A stretch of DNA of 64,000 nucleotides, from positions 620,001 to 684,000 of the forward strand of contig CAWHVW010000005.1 in the NCBI GenBank assembly GCA_963832965.1, written 5' to 3'. A program made the position numbers and the translations under genes. This document shows positions 1 to 8,966 of the stretch, in pieces. Under the pieces are notes generated by a model that was not told where the DNA came from, did no database searches, and worked only from the letters and a program-made list of their open reading frames with translations. Numbering within the stretch: position 1 is the stretch's first letter; each line of letters opens with the position of its first letter. The stretch is from CAWACP01 sp963832965. GTDB lineage: Bacteria; Acidobacteriota; Terriglobia; Bryobacterales; Bryobacteraceae.

Positions 1-248
1 ATGACATGACGGTTTGTCTGGGTGCTGAGCGAGTGAGCTTCGCGCACCTTGGTGATCTCATCGAGGAGCGAATCGCGCATTTTCGCCATGTCGCTGTGGA
101 CATTGCTCAATTGCACGAACAGATAGACGTTTGCCGCCACCAGCGCGATGACGATCCCGAAGAGAATGGGAATCTTCGCTCCCGAACCCCCACTGGGTGG
201 GTGGGACTGATACGACCCGAAAACCGGGGGAGAACCGCCTTCACTCAT
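1..248 (-). CDS. Partial single-pass membrane protein with coiled-coil tail
   Basis: The frame starts with ATG at 248 behind a GGAGG site and runs off the window at position 1, so only the first 82 or so residues are visible. The N-terminal 24 residues are Gly/Pro/Ser rich. They are followed by one hydrophobic segment (residues about 25-44, IPILFGIVIALVAANVYLF) and then a polar, heptad-like stretch with many D, E, K and M residues. This suggests a cytoplasmic tail, one membrane anchor and a coiled coil. No family is recognised from this fragment, and the function is unknown. Confidence 0.6.
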   Translation of the reverse strand, partial: MSEGGSPPVFGSYQSHPPSGGSGAKIPILFGIVIALVAANVYLFVQLSNVHSDMAKMRDSLLDEITKVREAHSLSTQTNRHV

Positions 249-330
249 CTTGCCTCCACAACCTAGGCTCTAAAGCTTTCATTCTAACGCTAAAGTCACC
301 TTGCACGTTTGGCTCCCTTATCATAAGGTG

Positions 331-1008
331 GTGTCCAGCCTGCGCAGCCGAGTGATCCGGCCGGAGCTTATGGATGACGCGCCGGAGCCCGAAGCGCTCC
401 GGAGCCTTAGGGACCTGGTACGTATTAACCGCCGGTTCGGGGGCCACGGGGTTCTTCTGAAGATTCTCGCCCGCGCCGTGGCGGGGCCGGGTGACCGATT
501 CACGTTCCTCGACGTTGGCGCGGCCACGGGCGACACCGCCGAGGTGGTTTCGAGCCGCTATCCCCGGGCCGGCGTCATTTCGCTTGACCGCGATTTCTTC
601 CACGTGCGCAACGGGCGCGGAGAACGGGTGTGCGGTGACGGCTTCTGTCTTCCGTTTGACGGGCGCTCGGTGGATTTCGTCTTCTGTTCGCTGTTCCTGC
701 ACCATTTCCCGGATGAAAGGATTGTCGAGTTCCTGCGGGAGGCCGGGCGAGTGGCGAAGCGCGCGGTATTGATCAGCGACCTGGAACGCCATCGGCTGGC
801 TCATTGGTTTTTGCCGTCGACACGCTGGCTGTTCGGATGGGACAGGATCACTGTACACGACGGACGCATCTCAGTGGCGGCTGGTTTCCGGCGCGGCGAA
901 CTGGTTCGCCTTGCGGAGCGGGCCGGTTTGGGCCCGGCGCGCGAGGAACTCCACCGGCCGGCGTTCCGGATTTCCGTGGTGGCGCCGGTTTCCGGCCAGG
1001 CAGGATGA
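331..1008 (+). CDS. Class I SAM-dependent methyltransferase
   Basis: This is a Rossmann-fold methyltransferase of about 225 residues. The SAM-binding motif I reads FLDVGAATGD, followed by an acidic motif II (VISLDRDFF) and a GDGFCLPF motif III region, then CSLFLHHF in the motif IV position. The substrate is not predictable. The start is uncertain: TTG 301, GTG 331 and ATG 370 are all in frame with weak ribosome sites. GTG 331 was chosen because the RVIRPELMDD stretch before ATG 370 looks like coding sequence conserved in this family. The stop overlaps the start of the next gene (ATGA), so the two are probably co-transcribed. Confidence 0.8.
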   Translation: MSSLRSRVIRPELMDDAPEPEALRSLRDLVRINRRFGGHGVLLKILARAVAGPGDRFTFLDVGAATGDTAEVVSSRYPRAGVISLDRDFFHVRNGRGERVCGDGFCLPFDGRSVDFVFCSLFLHHFPDERIVEFLREAGRVAKRAVLISDLERHRLAHWFLPSTRWLFGWDRITVHDGRISVAAGFRRGELVRLAERAGLGPAREELHRPAFRISVVAPVSGQAG

Positions 1009-1967
1009 CCATGGCGTTCTTTCTGGGGGTGGATGGAGGGCAGTCCGGAACCACGGCCCTGGTGGCGGACGGGAGTGGCAAGGTGCTGGGGGCTGGCCAG
1101 GCCGGGCCGTGCAATCACGTCGCCGGAGCCGGCGGCCGGGCGAAGTTCATAGCAGCGATAGAGGGGTCGGTTGGGGAGGCGTGCCGGCAGGCCGGCGTGG
1201 AATCCCGGTTTGCCGGGGCCTGCCTGGGATTCAGCGGAGGGGCGGAGGACAAAGACGCGCTGGTACGCGAACTGATCCACGCCGAGCGGTTTCAGATTAC
1301 CGACGACACCACTATCGCACTGACCGGAGCTACCGGCGGCGCGCCGGGCATCGTGACCATTGCAGGGACCGGCTCCATTGCTTATGGGCGTAACACGGCA
1401 TTGAAGCGGGCCAGAGCGGGAGGCTGGGGCTACGTGTTCGGCGACGAAGGCGGGGCCTTCGACCTGACCCGCCAGGCGCTGCGCGCGGCACTGCGGTTTG
1501 AGGAAGGATGGGGGCCGGCCACCGCGCTGCATGGCATGCTGCTTGCGGAGACAGGCGCGGTGAATGCGAATGAGCTGCTGCATCGCTTCTATTCCACGGA
1601 TTTTCCAAAGCCGCGCATTGCCGCGATGGCCCGGCTGGTGGACGGAGCGGCGGTGAACGGAGATCCTGTCGCCGGCGAGCTTCTGAACGCGGCGGGGAGC
1701 CAGCTGGCCACCCTCACGGCGGCGGTTCGCGGCCAGTTGTTCGAGCCGGGCGAGCCTGTGCGCGTGGCGTGGATGGGCGGGGTGTTTCGCAGCACTCTGC
1801 TGCGGGAGCGATTTCGCATGCTGGTGGAACTCGAGGACGGCGTAGCCGCCGGGCCGCCCCTGCATGGACCCGCGGCGGGCGCGTTGATGGAGGCCTTTGG
1901 TCTGGTTGGAATCGGGGCGGAATTGAGTAACGTGCCCGTCACGGAGAAGATTTCCCCGGTGCGGTAA
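1005..1967 (+). CDS. BadF/BadG/BcrA/BcrD-type ATPase (N-acetylglucosamine kinase-like)
   Basis: This 320-residue protein belongs to the ASKHA sugar-kinase/ATPase superfamily. The N-terminal phosphate-1 motif is FLGVDGGQSGTTALV, a second phosphate motif is IVTIAGTGSIAYG, and GGWGYVFGDEGGAFDL is typical of the BadF/NAG-kinase branch. The C-terminal adenosine motif region contains WMGGVFRS. Family knowledge favours phosphorylation of N-acetylglucosamine or a related amino sugar. The ATG at 1005 overlaps the methyltransferase stop; ATG 1011 is an alternative. A broken acyltransferase of the heparan-glucosaminide type lies two genes downstream, which fits amino-sugar metabolism, but this link is inference. 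Confidence 0.85.
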   Translation: MTMAFFLGVDGGQSGTTALVADGSGKVLGAGQAGPCNHVAGAGGRAKFIAAIEGSVGEACRQAGVESRFAGACLGFSGGAEDKDALVRELIHAERFQITDDTTIALTGATGGAPGIVTIAGTGSIAYGRNTALKRARAGGWGYVFGDEGGAFDLTRQALRAALRFEEGWGPATALHGMLLAETGAVNANELLHRFYSTDFPKPRIAAMARLVDGAAVNGDPVAGELLNAAGSQLATLTAAVRGQLFEPGEPVRVAWMGGVFRSTLLRERFRMLVELEDGVAAGPPLHGPAAGALMEAFGLVGIGAELSNVPVTEKISPVR

Positions 1968-1990
1968 TCTGAGGGGAAGGAGAATCCCCC

Positions 1991-2575
1991 GTGTCACGCT
2001 GGTTGTCTGTTCTTACATCTGCCGCAGTTTTATCGGTTCCATCCATTGCCGCGCCCGAAACGTGGCAGATCGACCCCATGCATACCGCCGCGCAATTCTC
2101 GGTGCGCCACATGGGTATTTCCACCGTTCGCGGAGCGTTCACCAAAGTGAGCGGCAGCGTGGTGTACGATCCATCCGATGTGCCGGCGACGGTGATCGAG
2201 GTCACTATCGAACCCGCTTCGGTGGACACGCGCGTGGAGATGCGGGACAAGGACCTGCGCAGCCCGAACTATTTCGACGTGGAGAAGTATCCTTCCATTA
2301 CCTTCAAGTCGAAGCACGTGGAAGCGGCGGGGGCGGGCAAGCTGAAGGTGACCGGCGACTTGACCATTCATGGCGTGACCAGGAGCGTGGTGCTGGACGT
2401 GGATGGCCCCAGCGATCCGATCAAGGACCCGCGAGGCAACCTGCACATGGGCGCTTCGGCGACCACCAGGATCAACCGGCAGGACTACGGCGTCAGCGGC
2501 GGCGCGATGATGGTGGGAGACGAAATCCCCATCACTCTGGACGTCGAAATGGTTAAGGCGCCGGCAGCTCACTGA
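1991..2575 (+). CDS. YceI family periplasmic protein
   Basis: This 194-residue protein has a short signal peptide (about residues 1-20, ending SIAAP) followed by the YceI lipocalin-like barrel. The typical opening TWQIDPMHTAAQFSVRHMG and the core motif FDVEKYPSITFKSKHVE are visible, as is the GDLTIHGVTRSVVLDV strand pair. YceI proteins bind long isoprenoid or amide ligands in the periplasm. The GTG start at 1991 follows an AAGGAG site at a good distance. It sits 23 bp after the BadF-type gene and may be in the same transcript. Confidence 0.92.
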   Translation: MSRWLSVLTSAAVLSVPSIAAPETWQIDPMHTAAQFSVRHMGISTVRGAFTKVSGSVVYDPSDVPATVIEVTIEPASVDTRVEMRDKDLRSPNYFDVEKYPSITFKSKHVEAAGAGKLKVTGDLTIHGVTRSVVLDVDGPSDPIKDPRGNLHMGASATTRINRQDYGVSGGAMMVGDEIPITLDVEMVKAPAAH

Positions 2576-2585
2576 TTGATCTGAG

Positions 2586-3766
2586 ATGGCCACGCACACG
2601 CTGACGGCTGCCACGCGGGCGGGCGGGTTTACGCCATCGACACGCCGTGAGCGGCTGGTCTCCCTGGACGTCTACCGAGGGCTGGCGGTGGCGGGCATGC
2701 TTCTGGTGACCAACGCCGGAAACTGGGACGCCATTTACTGGCCCCTGCTTCATGCGCGGTGGAACGGCTGGACTCCCACGGACATGATTTTTCCCTCGTT
2801 CCTGTTCATTGTGGGCGTGGCCATGACACTGTCGTTCGCGGCGCGCATGGATGCGGGCGCTTCGCGCGGCACGCTGGCGGGGCACGTTCTTAGGCGTACG
2901 CTGATCCTGATTGCCGTTGGGTTGTTTCTGAATGGCTTCCCCTTTTTCCAGCTCGCCACCATCCGCATCCCTGGGATACTGCAGCGAATCGGCTTGTGTT
3001 ACCTGGCCGGCGGATTGCTGTATCTGGCGACTTACAACGAACGGGCGCGCGTGGGCGTGTGGTGACGATCGCGGGGACGGCGGTAGCGCTGCTGGTTGGT
3101 TACTGGGCGCTGCTGCAGTTCGTAGCGGTGCCCGGGTATGGCCCGGGGCGGTTGGATTCGCTGGGTAACCTGGGCGCGTATATCGATCGGGGGCTGTTCG
3201 GAATTCCGCACCTGTGGCCGTACGGGCTGACGGCTGGCCACGGTGTGACGTACGACCCAGAGGGCATGCTTTCGACTCTGCCCGCGATTGCCACGCTGCT
3301 GATTGGCATTCTGGCCGGGGAGTGGTTGCGCTCGAACCGTTCGGGGCCGGGCAAGGCTGGCGGGTTCGCGGTGGCCGGCGTCGCGCTGATGGCGGTTGGG
3401 CTGCTGCTCGACCCGGTGCTGCCCATCAACAAACGCATCTGGACCAGTTCCTTCGCTTTGTTCAGCGGCGGCTTCAGTCTGCTGGCGCTGGCGCTGCTGT
3501 ATTGGATCGTGGACCTGCGCAAGTGGCGCGGCTGGACGACCCCGGCGCTGATATTCGGCACCAACGCCATCTTCGCTTTCGCGCTGGCGAATATGCTGAG
3601 CCCGCTGCTGGGGCTTATGCATACGCCGCAATGGTTCTATGGCCGGGTGTTTTCGAGATTTCTGGATCCATACAACGCGTCGCTGGCGTGGGCGATCACT
3701 TTTCTTGTGCTGAATATGGCGCTGCTGTGGCCGCTGTACCGGAAACGGTGGTTTGTGCGGATTTAG
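2586..3766 (+). pseudogene. Heparan-alpha-glucosaminide N-acetyltransferase-like membrane protein, frameshifted
   Basis: The N-terminal part (2586-3065) encodes the family signature RERLVSLDVYRGLAVAGMLLV and several membrane segments (FPSFLFIVGVAMTLSF). It then hits a stop at 3063-3065. The rest of the protein (multiple hydrophobic helices, ending WPLYRKRWFVRI at 3766) continues in the -1 frame. Restoring a single G near 3059 joins the two parts into one sequence of normal length and normal membrane topology (about 393 residues). The family (DUF5009/COG4299-like) transfers acetyl groups to sugars across membranes. The break may be a real null allele or a sequencing error; no second lesion is seen. 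Confidence 0.8.
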
Positions 3767-3771
3767 GAAGG

Positions 3772-3801
3772 TCCGCTCCATCACTGTCGCGGTTCGGTAA
3801 C
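3772..3801 (+). repeat. Dispersed intergenic 30-bp repeat, copy A
   Basis: This intergenic sequence just after the acyltransferase stop matches 26 of 30 bases with 58082-58111. Its first 24 positions also match 62054-62077. The shared core is CCGCTCC-[AG]T[CG]AC[CT]GTCG[CT]GGTTC. All three copies are outside genes and in the same orientation. The function is unknown; it resembles REP-type dispersed repeats. Confidence 0.7.
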
Positions 3802-3808
3802 GGGGACG

Positions 3809-4180
3809 CGGACACCAGGCGCGGAACCGAGGCGCGGAACCGATATGCGGACGCCAGGACGCGGAAGCGAGACGCGGAACCGATAGGCCGACGTCAAGGC
3901 GCGGAACCGATAGGCGGATGCCAGGGCGCGGAAGCGAGACGCGGAACCGATATGCGGACGCCGGGACGCGGAACCGGTAGGCGGACGTCAAGGCGCGGAA
4001 CCGATAGGCGGATGCCGGGACGCGGAAGCGAGACGCGGAACCGATATGCCGACGTCAAGGCGCGGAACCGATAGGCGGATGCCAGGGCGCGGAAGCGAGA
4101 CGCGGAACCGATATGCGGACGCCGGGACGCGGAACCGGTAGGCGGACACAGGGACGCGGAACGGATGTGCGGACGCTAGG
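3809..4180. repeat. Tandem repeat block with 27/27/13-bp steps (67-bp higher-order unit)
   Basis: The word GCGGAA recurs at 3821, 3834, 3861, 3874, 3901, 3928, 3941, 3968, 3995, 4022, 4035, 4062, 4089, 4102, 4129 and 4156. The spacings are only 13 or 27 bp, mostly in the order 27-27-13, which gives a 67-bp higher-order period. A typical 27-bp unit runs GCGGAACCGATATG followed by CGGACGCCGGGAC. The block fills the gap between the acyltransferase and ispG. The ispG stop codon (4176-4178) lies inside the last unit. There is no convincing gene within it. Confidence 0.9.
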
Positions 4181-5408
4181 ACGCGGCGGTTAGCACGCCG
4201 TAGGTGCGGTCCACGTAGTTGTTCAGAATCCCGATGAACTCGGCGACGATGTGGTCTCCGCGTAGCGTGGTCATGAGGCGGCCGTCCACGTACACCGGCG
4301 CGACCGGTTCCTCGAAAGTGCCCGGGAGTGAGATGCCGATGTTGGAATGCTTGGACTCGCCTGGTCCGTTCACCACGCAGCCCATCACCGCCACCTTCAT
4401 CTCTTCGACGCCATTGTATTGCGCCTTCCACACCGGCATTTGCTCGCGCAGGTAGGTCTGGATCTGATCGGCCATGTCCTGAAAGAAGGTACTGGTGGTG
4501 CGGCCGCAGCCAGGACATGCGGTGACCTGCGGCGTGAAGCTGCGCAGTTCGAGGGATTGCAGAACCTGCTGGCAGACCGCGACCTCTTCGGCGCGATCGC
4601 CGTTGGGCAGGGGCGTGAGCGAGGCGCGGATGGTGTCGCCGATGCCTTCCTGCAACAGGATGGAGAGCGCGGCGGTGGTGGCGACGATGCCCTTGGCGCC
4701 GAGCCCGGCTTCGGTGAGTCCGAGGTGGAGGGCGTAATCGCAGGCCGCGGCGAGGCGGCGGTACACGATCACGAGGTCCTGCACGCCGCTCAGCTTGGCG
4801 CTGATGATGATGCGCTCGCGCGGGAGGCCGTACTCTTCGGCGGCGCGGGCGGAATCGAGAGCGCTGGCCACGATGGCGTCAAACATGACTTCTTTCGCTT
4901 CGCGCGGCTCGGCCAGCTTGCCGTTCTCATCCATCATGCGGGCCAGCAGAGCGGGATCGAGCGAGCCCCAGTTGACGCCGATACGGACCGGTTTGCCATA
5001 TTCGATGGCGGCTTCGATCATGGTGCGGAAATTGTCGTCGTGCTTCTTGCCGATGTTCACGTTCCCCGGGTTGATGCGGTATTTGGCGAGGGCGCGCGCG
5101 CAGGCGGGATACTTGCGCAGCAGGAGATGGCCGTTATAGTGGAAATCCCCGATGATGGGCACGCGGACGCCGAACTTGTCGAGGGTGTCGACGATTTTGG
5201 GCACGGCGGCGGCCGCGGCTTCGGTGTTGACGGTGACGCGGACCAGCTCGGAACCCGCTCGCGCGAGCGCCATCACCTGGTTGACGGTCGAGGCAGAATC
5301 GGCGGTATCGGTGTTGGTCATGGACTGCACGACGATGGGATGATCGCCGCCCACAAGAACACCACCGACATCGACCGCCACCGAGCGGCGGCGCGTTATT
5401 GCAGCCAT
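4176..5408 (-). CDS. ispG: 4-hydroxy-3-methylbut-2-enyl diphosphate synthase (flavodoxin/ferredoxin-dependent)
   Basis: IspG/GcpE converts methylerythritol cyclodiphosphate to HMBPP in the MEP isoprenoid pathway with a [4Fe-4S] cluster. The 410-residue protein has the N-terminal TIM-barrel part (VVQSMTNTDTADSASTVNQV, RVTVNTEAAAAAVP) and the C-terminal cluster domain with CPGCGRT and MGCVVNGPGESKHSNIG, giving the expected cysteines and the catalytic Glu of NGPGE. The start is ATG at 5408, with GGAGG 11 bases upstream; reading upstream of it adds a long unrelated extension. The last codons run into the tandem repeat block, so the stop position may have been moved by repeat expansion. Confidence 0.95.
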   Translation of the reverse strand: MAAITRRRSVAVDVGGVLVGGDHPIVVQSMTNTDTADSASTVNQVMALARAGSELVRVTVNTEAAAAAVPKIVDTLDKFGVRVPIIGDFHYNGHLLLRKYPACARALAKYRINPGNVNIGKKHDDNFRTMIEAAIEYGKPVRIGVNWGSLDPALLARMMDENGKLAEPREAKEVMFDAIVASALDSARAAEEYGLPRERIIISAKLSGVQDLVIVYRRLAAACDYALHLGLTEAGLGAKGIVATTAALSILLQEGIGDTIRASLTPLPNGDRAEEVAVCQQVLQSLELRSFTPQVTACPGCGRTTSTFFQDMADQIQTYLREQMPVWKAQYNGVEEMKVAVMGCVVNGPGESKHSNIGISLPGTFEEPVAPVYVDGRLMTTLRGDHIVAEFIGILNNYVDRTYGVLTAAS

Positions 5409-5714
5409 GTGCGCGATTGCCTCCAGATTCTTTATTGTAGCGAAGGCTGCGGGACAGGAAGGCTCATGAATCTGTTGATGGCGAAGCTTCGGCTGCGAGG
5501 CAACATTCGTGCCAGATGCCCGGGATTCCGCGAAGAGTGTATAGTTCGTCGCCTCCCTGATAATAACCAATGGAATCCACTCTTGCGATGCGGCCCGCGA
5601 AGCTCAATTCCGCCTGAATTCCTCCAGGCGATCGCCATCGACTACTCGGACCGTTGTTCCCTCGGGAACTCGCACTTGTACGGGCCGTTGGTTTTGCCCA
5701 TCGGGTTCGCCACG
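5409..5714. other. Intergenic region between ispG and crcB
   Basis: These 306 bp separate two minus-strand genes. Short open frames exist on the minus strand, but none has a recognisable domain or a clear ribosome site. The ispG promoter is expected here. No riboswitch or repeat was recognised. Confidence 0.4.
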
Positions 5715-6086
5715 CTAACCGCGGTCGGCCAGCAGCGCGCCCAGCCACACGGCGATGTATCCGGCCACCACGCTGCCCACCAGGTTGACCAGGCCTATCC
5801 ACTTTGGTCCATGGCGCAACGCTTGCAGGCTTTCGTATTCGAAGCTCGAGAACGTCGTGTAACCGCCGAGGAAACCGGTGACCAGCAGCAGCCGCCAGTT
5901 GGGGCTCCAATCGAGCCGCTCGGTGAACACGGTCATGAGCAGGCCAATCAGGAACGATCCAGTGATGTTGATGACGAAAGTGCCCAGCGGGAACGCGCCG
6001 CCGAATCGCTGCATGATGGCCGTGCTGGCCACGTATCGCGCAAGGCTGCCGACTCCGCCGCCGGCCAGCACTACCAGATACTTCAT
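5715..6086 (-). CDS. crcB: Fluoride ion channel CrcB/Fluc
   Basis: This 123-residue protein is the usual length for a Fluc subunit, with four membrane helices. Diagnostic motifs are GGGVGSLARYV near the N-terminus, the NITGSFLIG helix break and GGYTTFSSFEYE, which lines the fluoride pore. Fluc proteins work as antiparallel dimers that export fluoride passively. The start is ATG 6086; an in-frame upstream extension to 6116 would overlap the divergent SDR promoter and lacks family similarity. Only 38 bp separate it from the divergent SDR gene, so there is no space for the fluoride riboswitch often found before crcB. Confidence 0.93.
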   Translation of the reverse strand: MKYLVVLAGGGVGSLARYVASTAIMQRFGGAFPLGTFVINITGSFLIGLLMTVFTERLDWSPNWRLLLVTGFLGGYTTFSSFEYESLQALRHGPKWIGLVNLVGSVVAGYIAVWLGALLADRG

Positions 6087-6124
6087 GGGACCAGTGTAAG
6101 CGGAGCGGCGGCGCAAGTGTCACA

Positions 6125-6843
6125 ATGGCACCCATGGACGGGCGGAGTGTTCTGGTGACGGGCGCGGCGAAACGGATTGGCCGGGGCATCGCCGTGCGCC
6201 TGGCGCGTGAGGGATATCGCGTGGGCGTCCACTACGGCACGTCGGAAGCAGAGGCGAAGCGCACCGCCGAGGAGTGCGGCGGAGCGGAGTTGTTCCATGC
6301 CGACCTTACCAGCGTGCCGGCCATTCACCGGCTGTTTGCCCAAGTGGGCGAGCGGTTCGACGGGCTGGACTGCCTGGTGAACAACGCGGCGCGCTTCACC
6401 CGCTTCGATCCGCTGGACATCACCGAAGCCGACTGGGACTTCATTCATTCGGTTAACTTGAAGGCGACCTTTTTTGTTGTCAGGAAGCTGCGCGGTTGAT
6501 GAAACAACGCGGCGCGGGGCGCATTGTGAACATCAGTTCCCTGGGCGGCATCCGCCCGTGGGGCGAGCACGCGCATTACTGCGCTTCCAAGGCCGGCGTC
6601 ATCATGCTGACGAAGGCTCTGGCCAAAGCGTGGGCGCCCGAAATCACGGTGAATTCCGTGGCGCCGGGGGTAATTCCGTTCGACGATCTGGACGAGCGCG
6701 GAGCGGCCATGATTCGCGCCACCCCGGCGCGCCGCGGCGGCACGCCGGATGAGATCGCCGACGCGGTGGTTTACTTCCTGCGCGCCGGCGATTTTGTTAC
6801 TGGCCAGGTGATGGCAGTGGATGGCGGATTGAGTTTGCGCTAG
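6125..6843 (+). pseudogene. SDR family NAD(P)-dependent oxidoreductase, frameshifted at a T run
   Basis: The N-terminal half has the SDR cofactor motif (VLVTGAAKRIGRGIAVRLA) and NNAARF. The second half has NISSLG and the catalytic HYCASKAG (YxxxK) motif, ending in a normal MAVDGGLSLR tail. The first frame stops at 6497-6499; the second half is in the -1 frame. A run of six T at 6470-6475 is the likely cause: with seven T the protein reads NLKATFFCCQEAARLMKQRG without a break, as in intact SDRs (about 239 residues). Error in a homopolymer, a true mutation or slippage at the T run are all possible. The start is ATG 6125 or 6134. Confidence 0.85.
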
Positions 6844-6847
6844 CGCT

Positions 6848-8917
6848 TCACCATACGCGACAGGCCTTCGGCGGGGCCATGGGCTGACCGGTTTTACAAG
6901 CAAAAGCGTGCGAGAACTCCGGCATATTGACCAGCACGCCATTCGCGCGGAAGCGAGATGGCGAGTGCGGGTCTGTGGTGGCGATCAGGCGCTCCAATTC
7001 CGGGCGCCACTGGGAACACCAGTCCTGCGCGAAACCGATGAAGAACTGCTGGACGGGCGTATAACCGTCGGCCGATTTAGCGGTTTGATCGACACCCTCC
7101 TGCTCGGCGCGCGCGATGAACGCCATGTAGGCCAGGCGCCCTCCGCCGTTGTCGGCGGTGTTCTCGCCGAGGGTGAGCTTTCCGTTGATATGGGTATCGC
7201 CCACCACGAACTTCGCGTATTCGTCCACCAGGCATTGATCCTTCTGCACGAACTTGTCCGCATCTTCTTTCGTCCACCAGTCTTTCAAATCGCCATAGCC
7301 GTCGAATTGGCGGCCCTGATCGTCGAATCCATGAGTGATTTCGTGGCCCATGAACAGGCCGATGTGGCCGTAGTTCAAGGCGTCGGGCTGCGTGGTGTCA
7401 AAGAACGCCGGCTCCAGCACTCCGGCCGGAAAATTGATATCGTTCATGCTCGGGTTATAGTAAGCATTCACGGTGGGGGTGGAGGTGATCCACTCGGCGC
7501 GGTCCACGGGCTTTCCGATTTTCGCCAACTGGCGGCGGTTCTCGAACTCGGTGGCGCGCAAGTTGTTTCCGAAGGCGTCTCCCCGCACAATTTCGAGGCG
7601 GGAGTAATCTCGCCATTTATCTGGATAGCCGACTTTGTTGGCAATCAGGTGGAGTTTTTCCCGGGCTCGGGCTTTGGTGGCGGGACTCATCCAATCGAGC
7701 GAACCCAGATCCCGGTCCATGGCCGCTTCGACGTCATGAATGAGCTGCAATGCTTTCTCTTTGCTGGACACCGGGAACTGCTGTTCGACATAGGCCTTGC
7801 CGAGCGCCTCCGGCAGGGCGCCATCGGTGCTGCGCACGCAACGCTTCCAGCGGACTTCCTGCTCCGGAGTGCCCACCAGCTTGCGCCCATAGAAATCGAA
7901 CTTTTCGGCGTCCAGAGCCTTTGGCAGGATGGTTCCGGGCAGGGAACTGGCAAGGCGCCACCGCAAGTACGCCTTGATCACCGCGAGGTCGGTTTGCGCG
8001 ATGGCCTCGTTCAGGCCCTTGAAGAAATCCGGCTCGGCAATGTTGAGCTCGGCAAACGCCGGCGATCCGGTGGACGCGTAGAGGCGGTCCCAATCGAACA
8101 TCGGGGCGAGCGCCTGCAAATCCTTCTTTGGCAGAGGGTGATAGACATTGCGAGGTTCGCGCTGAGAGGTTACGTCCAATGACACTTTCGCCAGCGCCGT
8201 TTCCAGCTTCATGATGGCCGCCGCGTCGCTGGCCGCCTGAGCGTCCGTGTCGCCCAAAAGCTTCAGAACGTTGGTGACGTGCTGGACGTATTGCTTGCGA
8301 ATCTCCTCATCCTTCGCGCCAGTGCGGAAGTAGTAGTCTCTTTCGGGCAAGCCAATTCCGCCTTGCGCCGCGGCAGCGATGGTCTGGGTGGCGTCCTGAA
8401 AGTCCTGCTGGGAACCAAAGCCGAAAAAGGCGTCGACGCCGATGAGCGAATAATGCGCCAGCAGATCGGTGAGTTGATCCTTGCTGGTGAGCGCGTCGAT
8501 GCGGTCGAGTTCAGGCCGCAGGGCGGAGAGTCCCTTCTGTTCGATGGACGCGTCATCGACGCAGCTCGCGAAATAGTCGCCGATTTTCTGGGTATCGGCA
8601 TCGCGCGCGGGGTCGGGTTTGGCCGCGGCCAGGAGAATGGTGTGAAGCACCTGGCGGTTGTACTCGTCGAGGTTGAAAAACTGGTCGGAGTCTGGCGCGT
8701 CGTTGGGAATCGGATACAGCTTGCTCCAGTTGCCGCACGCGTACTGATAAAAATCGACGCAGGGATCGACTGACGTGTCCATCACATTCTTGTCGAGGCC
8801 GGGGATCAGCGAGTAAATCTTATCGGCGCCCGCGGCGCCGGTGGTTTGGCCGAAGCCAGGCGCGCCAAGGGCCGTCAGAACCAGCATGGCGAGGCTCACC
8901 GTCGTTGTGTTTCGCAT
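6848..8917 (-). CDS. M13 family zinc metallopeptidase (neprilysin-like), secreted
   Basis: This 689-residue protein has an N-terminal signal peptide (about 23 residues, to GFG/QTTG). The body follows the M13 pattern: the gluzincin motif HEITH near residue 525, ENTADNGG near residue 583 carrying the third zinc ligand, the substrate-binding NAYY motif before the active site, and the family-typical C-terminal Cys-X-X-Trp (CRVW). The M13 family cleaves oligopeptides outside the cytoplasm. The start is ATG 8917 after GGAG. The gene converges with the SDR gene, leaving only 4 bp between the stops. Confidence 0.95.
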   Translation of the reverse strand: MRNTTTVSLAMLVLTALGAPGFGQTTGAAGADKIYSLIPGLDKNVMDTSVDPCVDFYQYACGNWSKLYPIPNDAPDSDQFFNLDEYNRQVLHTILLAAAKPDPARDADTQKIGDYFASCVDDASIEQKGLSALRPELDRIDALTSKDQLTDLLAHYSLIGVDAFFGFGSQQDFQDATQTIAAAAQGGIGLPERDYYFRTGAKDEEIRKQYVQHVTNVLKLLGDTDAQAASDAAAIMKLETALAKVSLDVTSQREPRNVYHPLPKKDLQALAPMFDWDRLYASTGSPAFAELNIAEPDFFKGLNEAIAQTDLAVIKAYLRWRLASSLPGTILPKALDAEKFDFYGRKLVGTPEQEVRWKRCVRSTDGALPEALGKAYVEQQFPVSSKEKALQLIHDVEAAMDRDLGSLDWMSPATKARAREKLHLIANKVGYPDKWRDYSRLEIVRGDAFGNNLRATEFENRRQLAKIGKPVDRAEWITSTPTVNAYYNPSMNDINFPAGVLEPAFFDTTQPDALNYGHIGLFMGHEITHGFDDQGRQFDGYGDLKDWWTKEDADKFVQKDQCLVDEYAKFVVGDTHINGKLTLGENTADNGGGRLAYMAFIARAEQEGVDQTAKSADGYTPVQQFFIGFAQDWCSQWRPELERLIATTDPHSPSRFRANGVLVNMPEFSHAFACKTGQPMAPPKACRVW

Positions 8918-8966
8918 TCAATCGCTCCAGTTGGCAATGATACACAATACGGGGCGATTCCGCCTG

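Noticed and set aside
6087..6124. Fluoride riboswitch before crcB
   Set aside because: Only 38 bp separate crcB from the divergent gene, too short for the known aptamer, and no matching structure was seen.
4347..6158. Long plus-strand open frame opposite ispG and crcB
   Set aside because: It is antisense to two well-recognised genes, is His/Ala/Gly rich without domain character, and is a by-product of high GC content.
6470..6475. Programmed frameshift in the SDR gene
   Set aside because: SDR enzymes are not known to use recoding; a single-base error or mutation in the T run is simpler. Kept only as an alternative.
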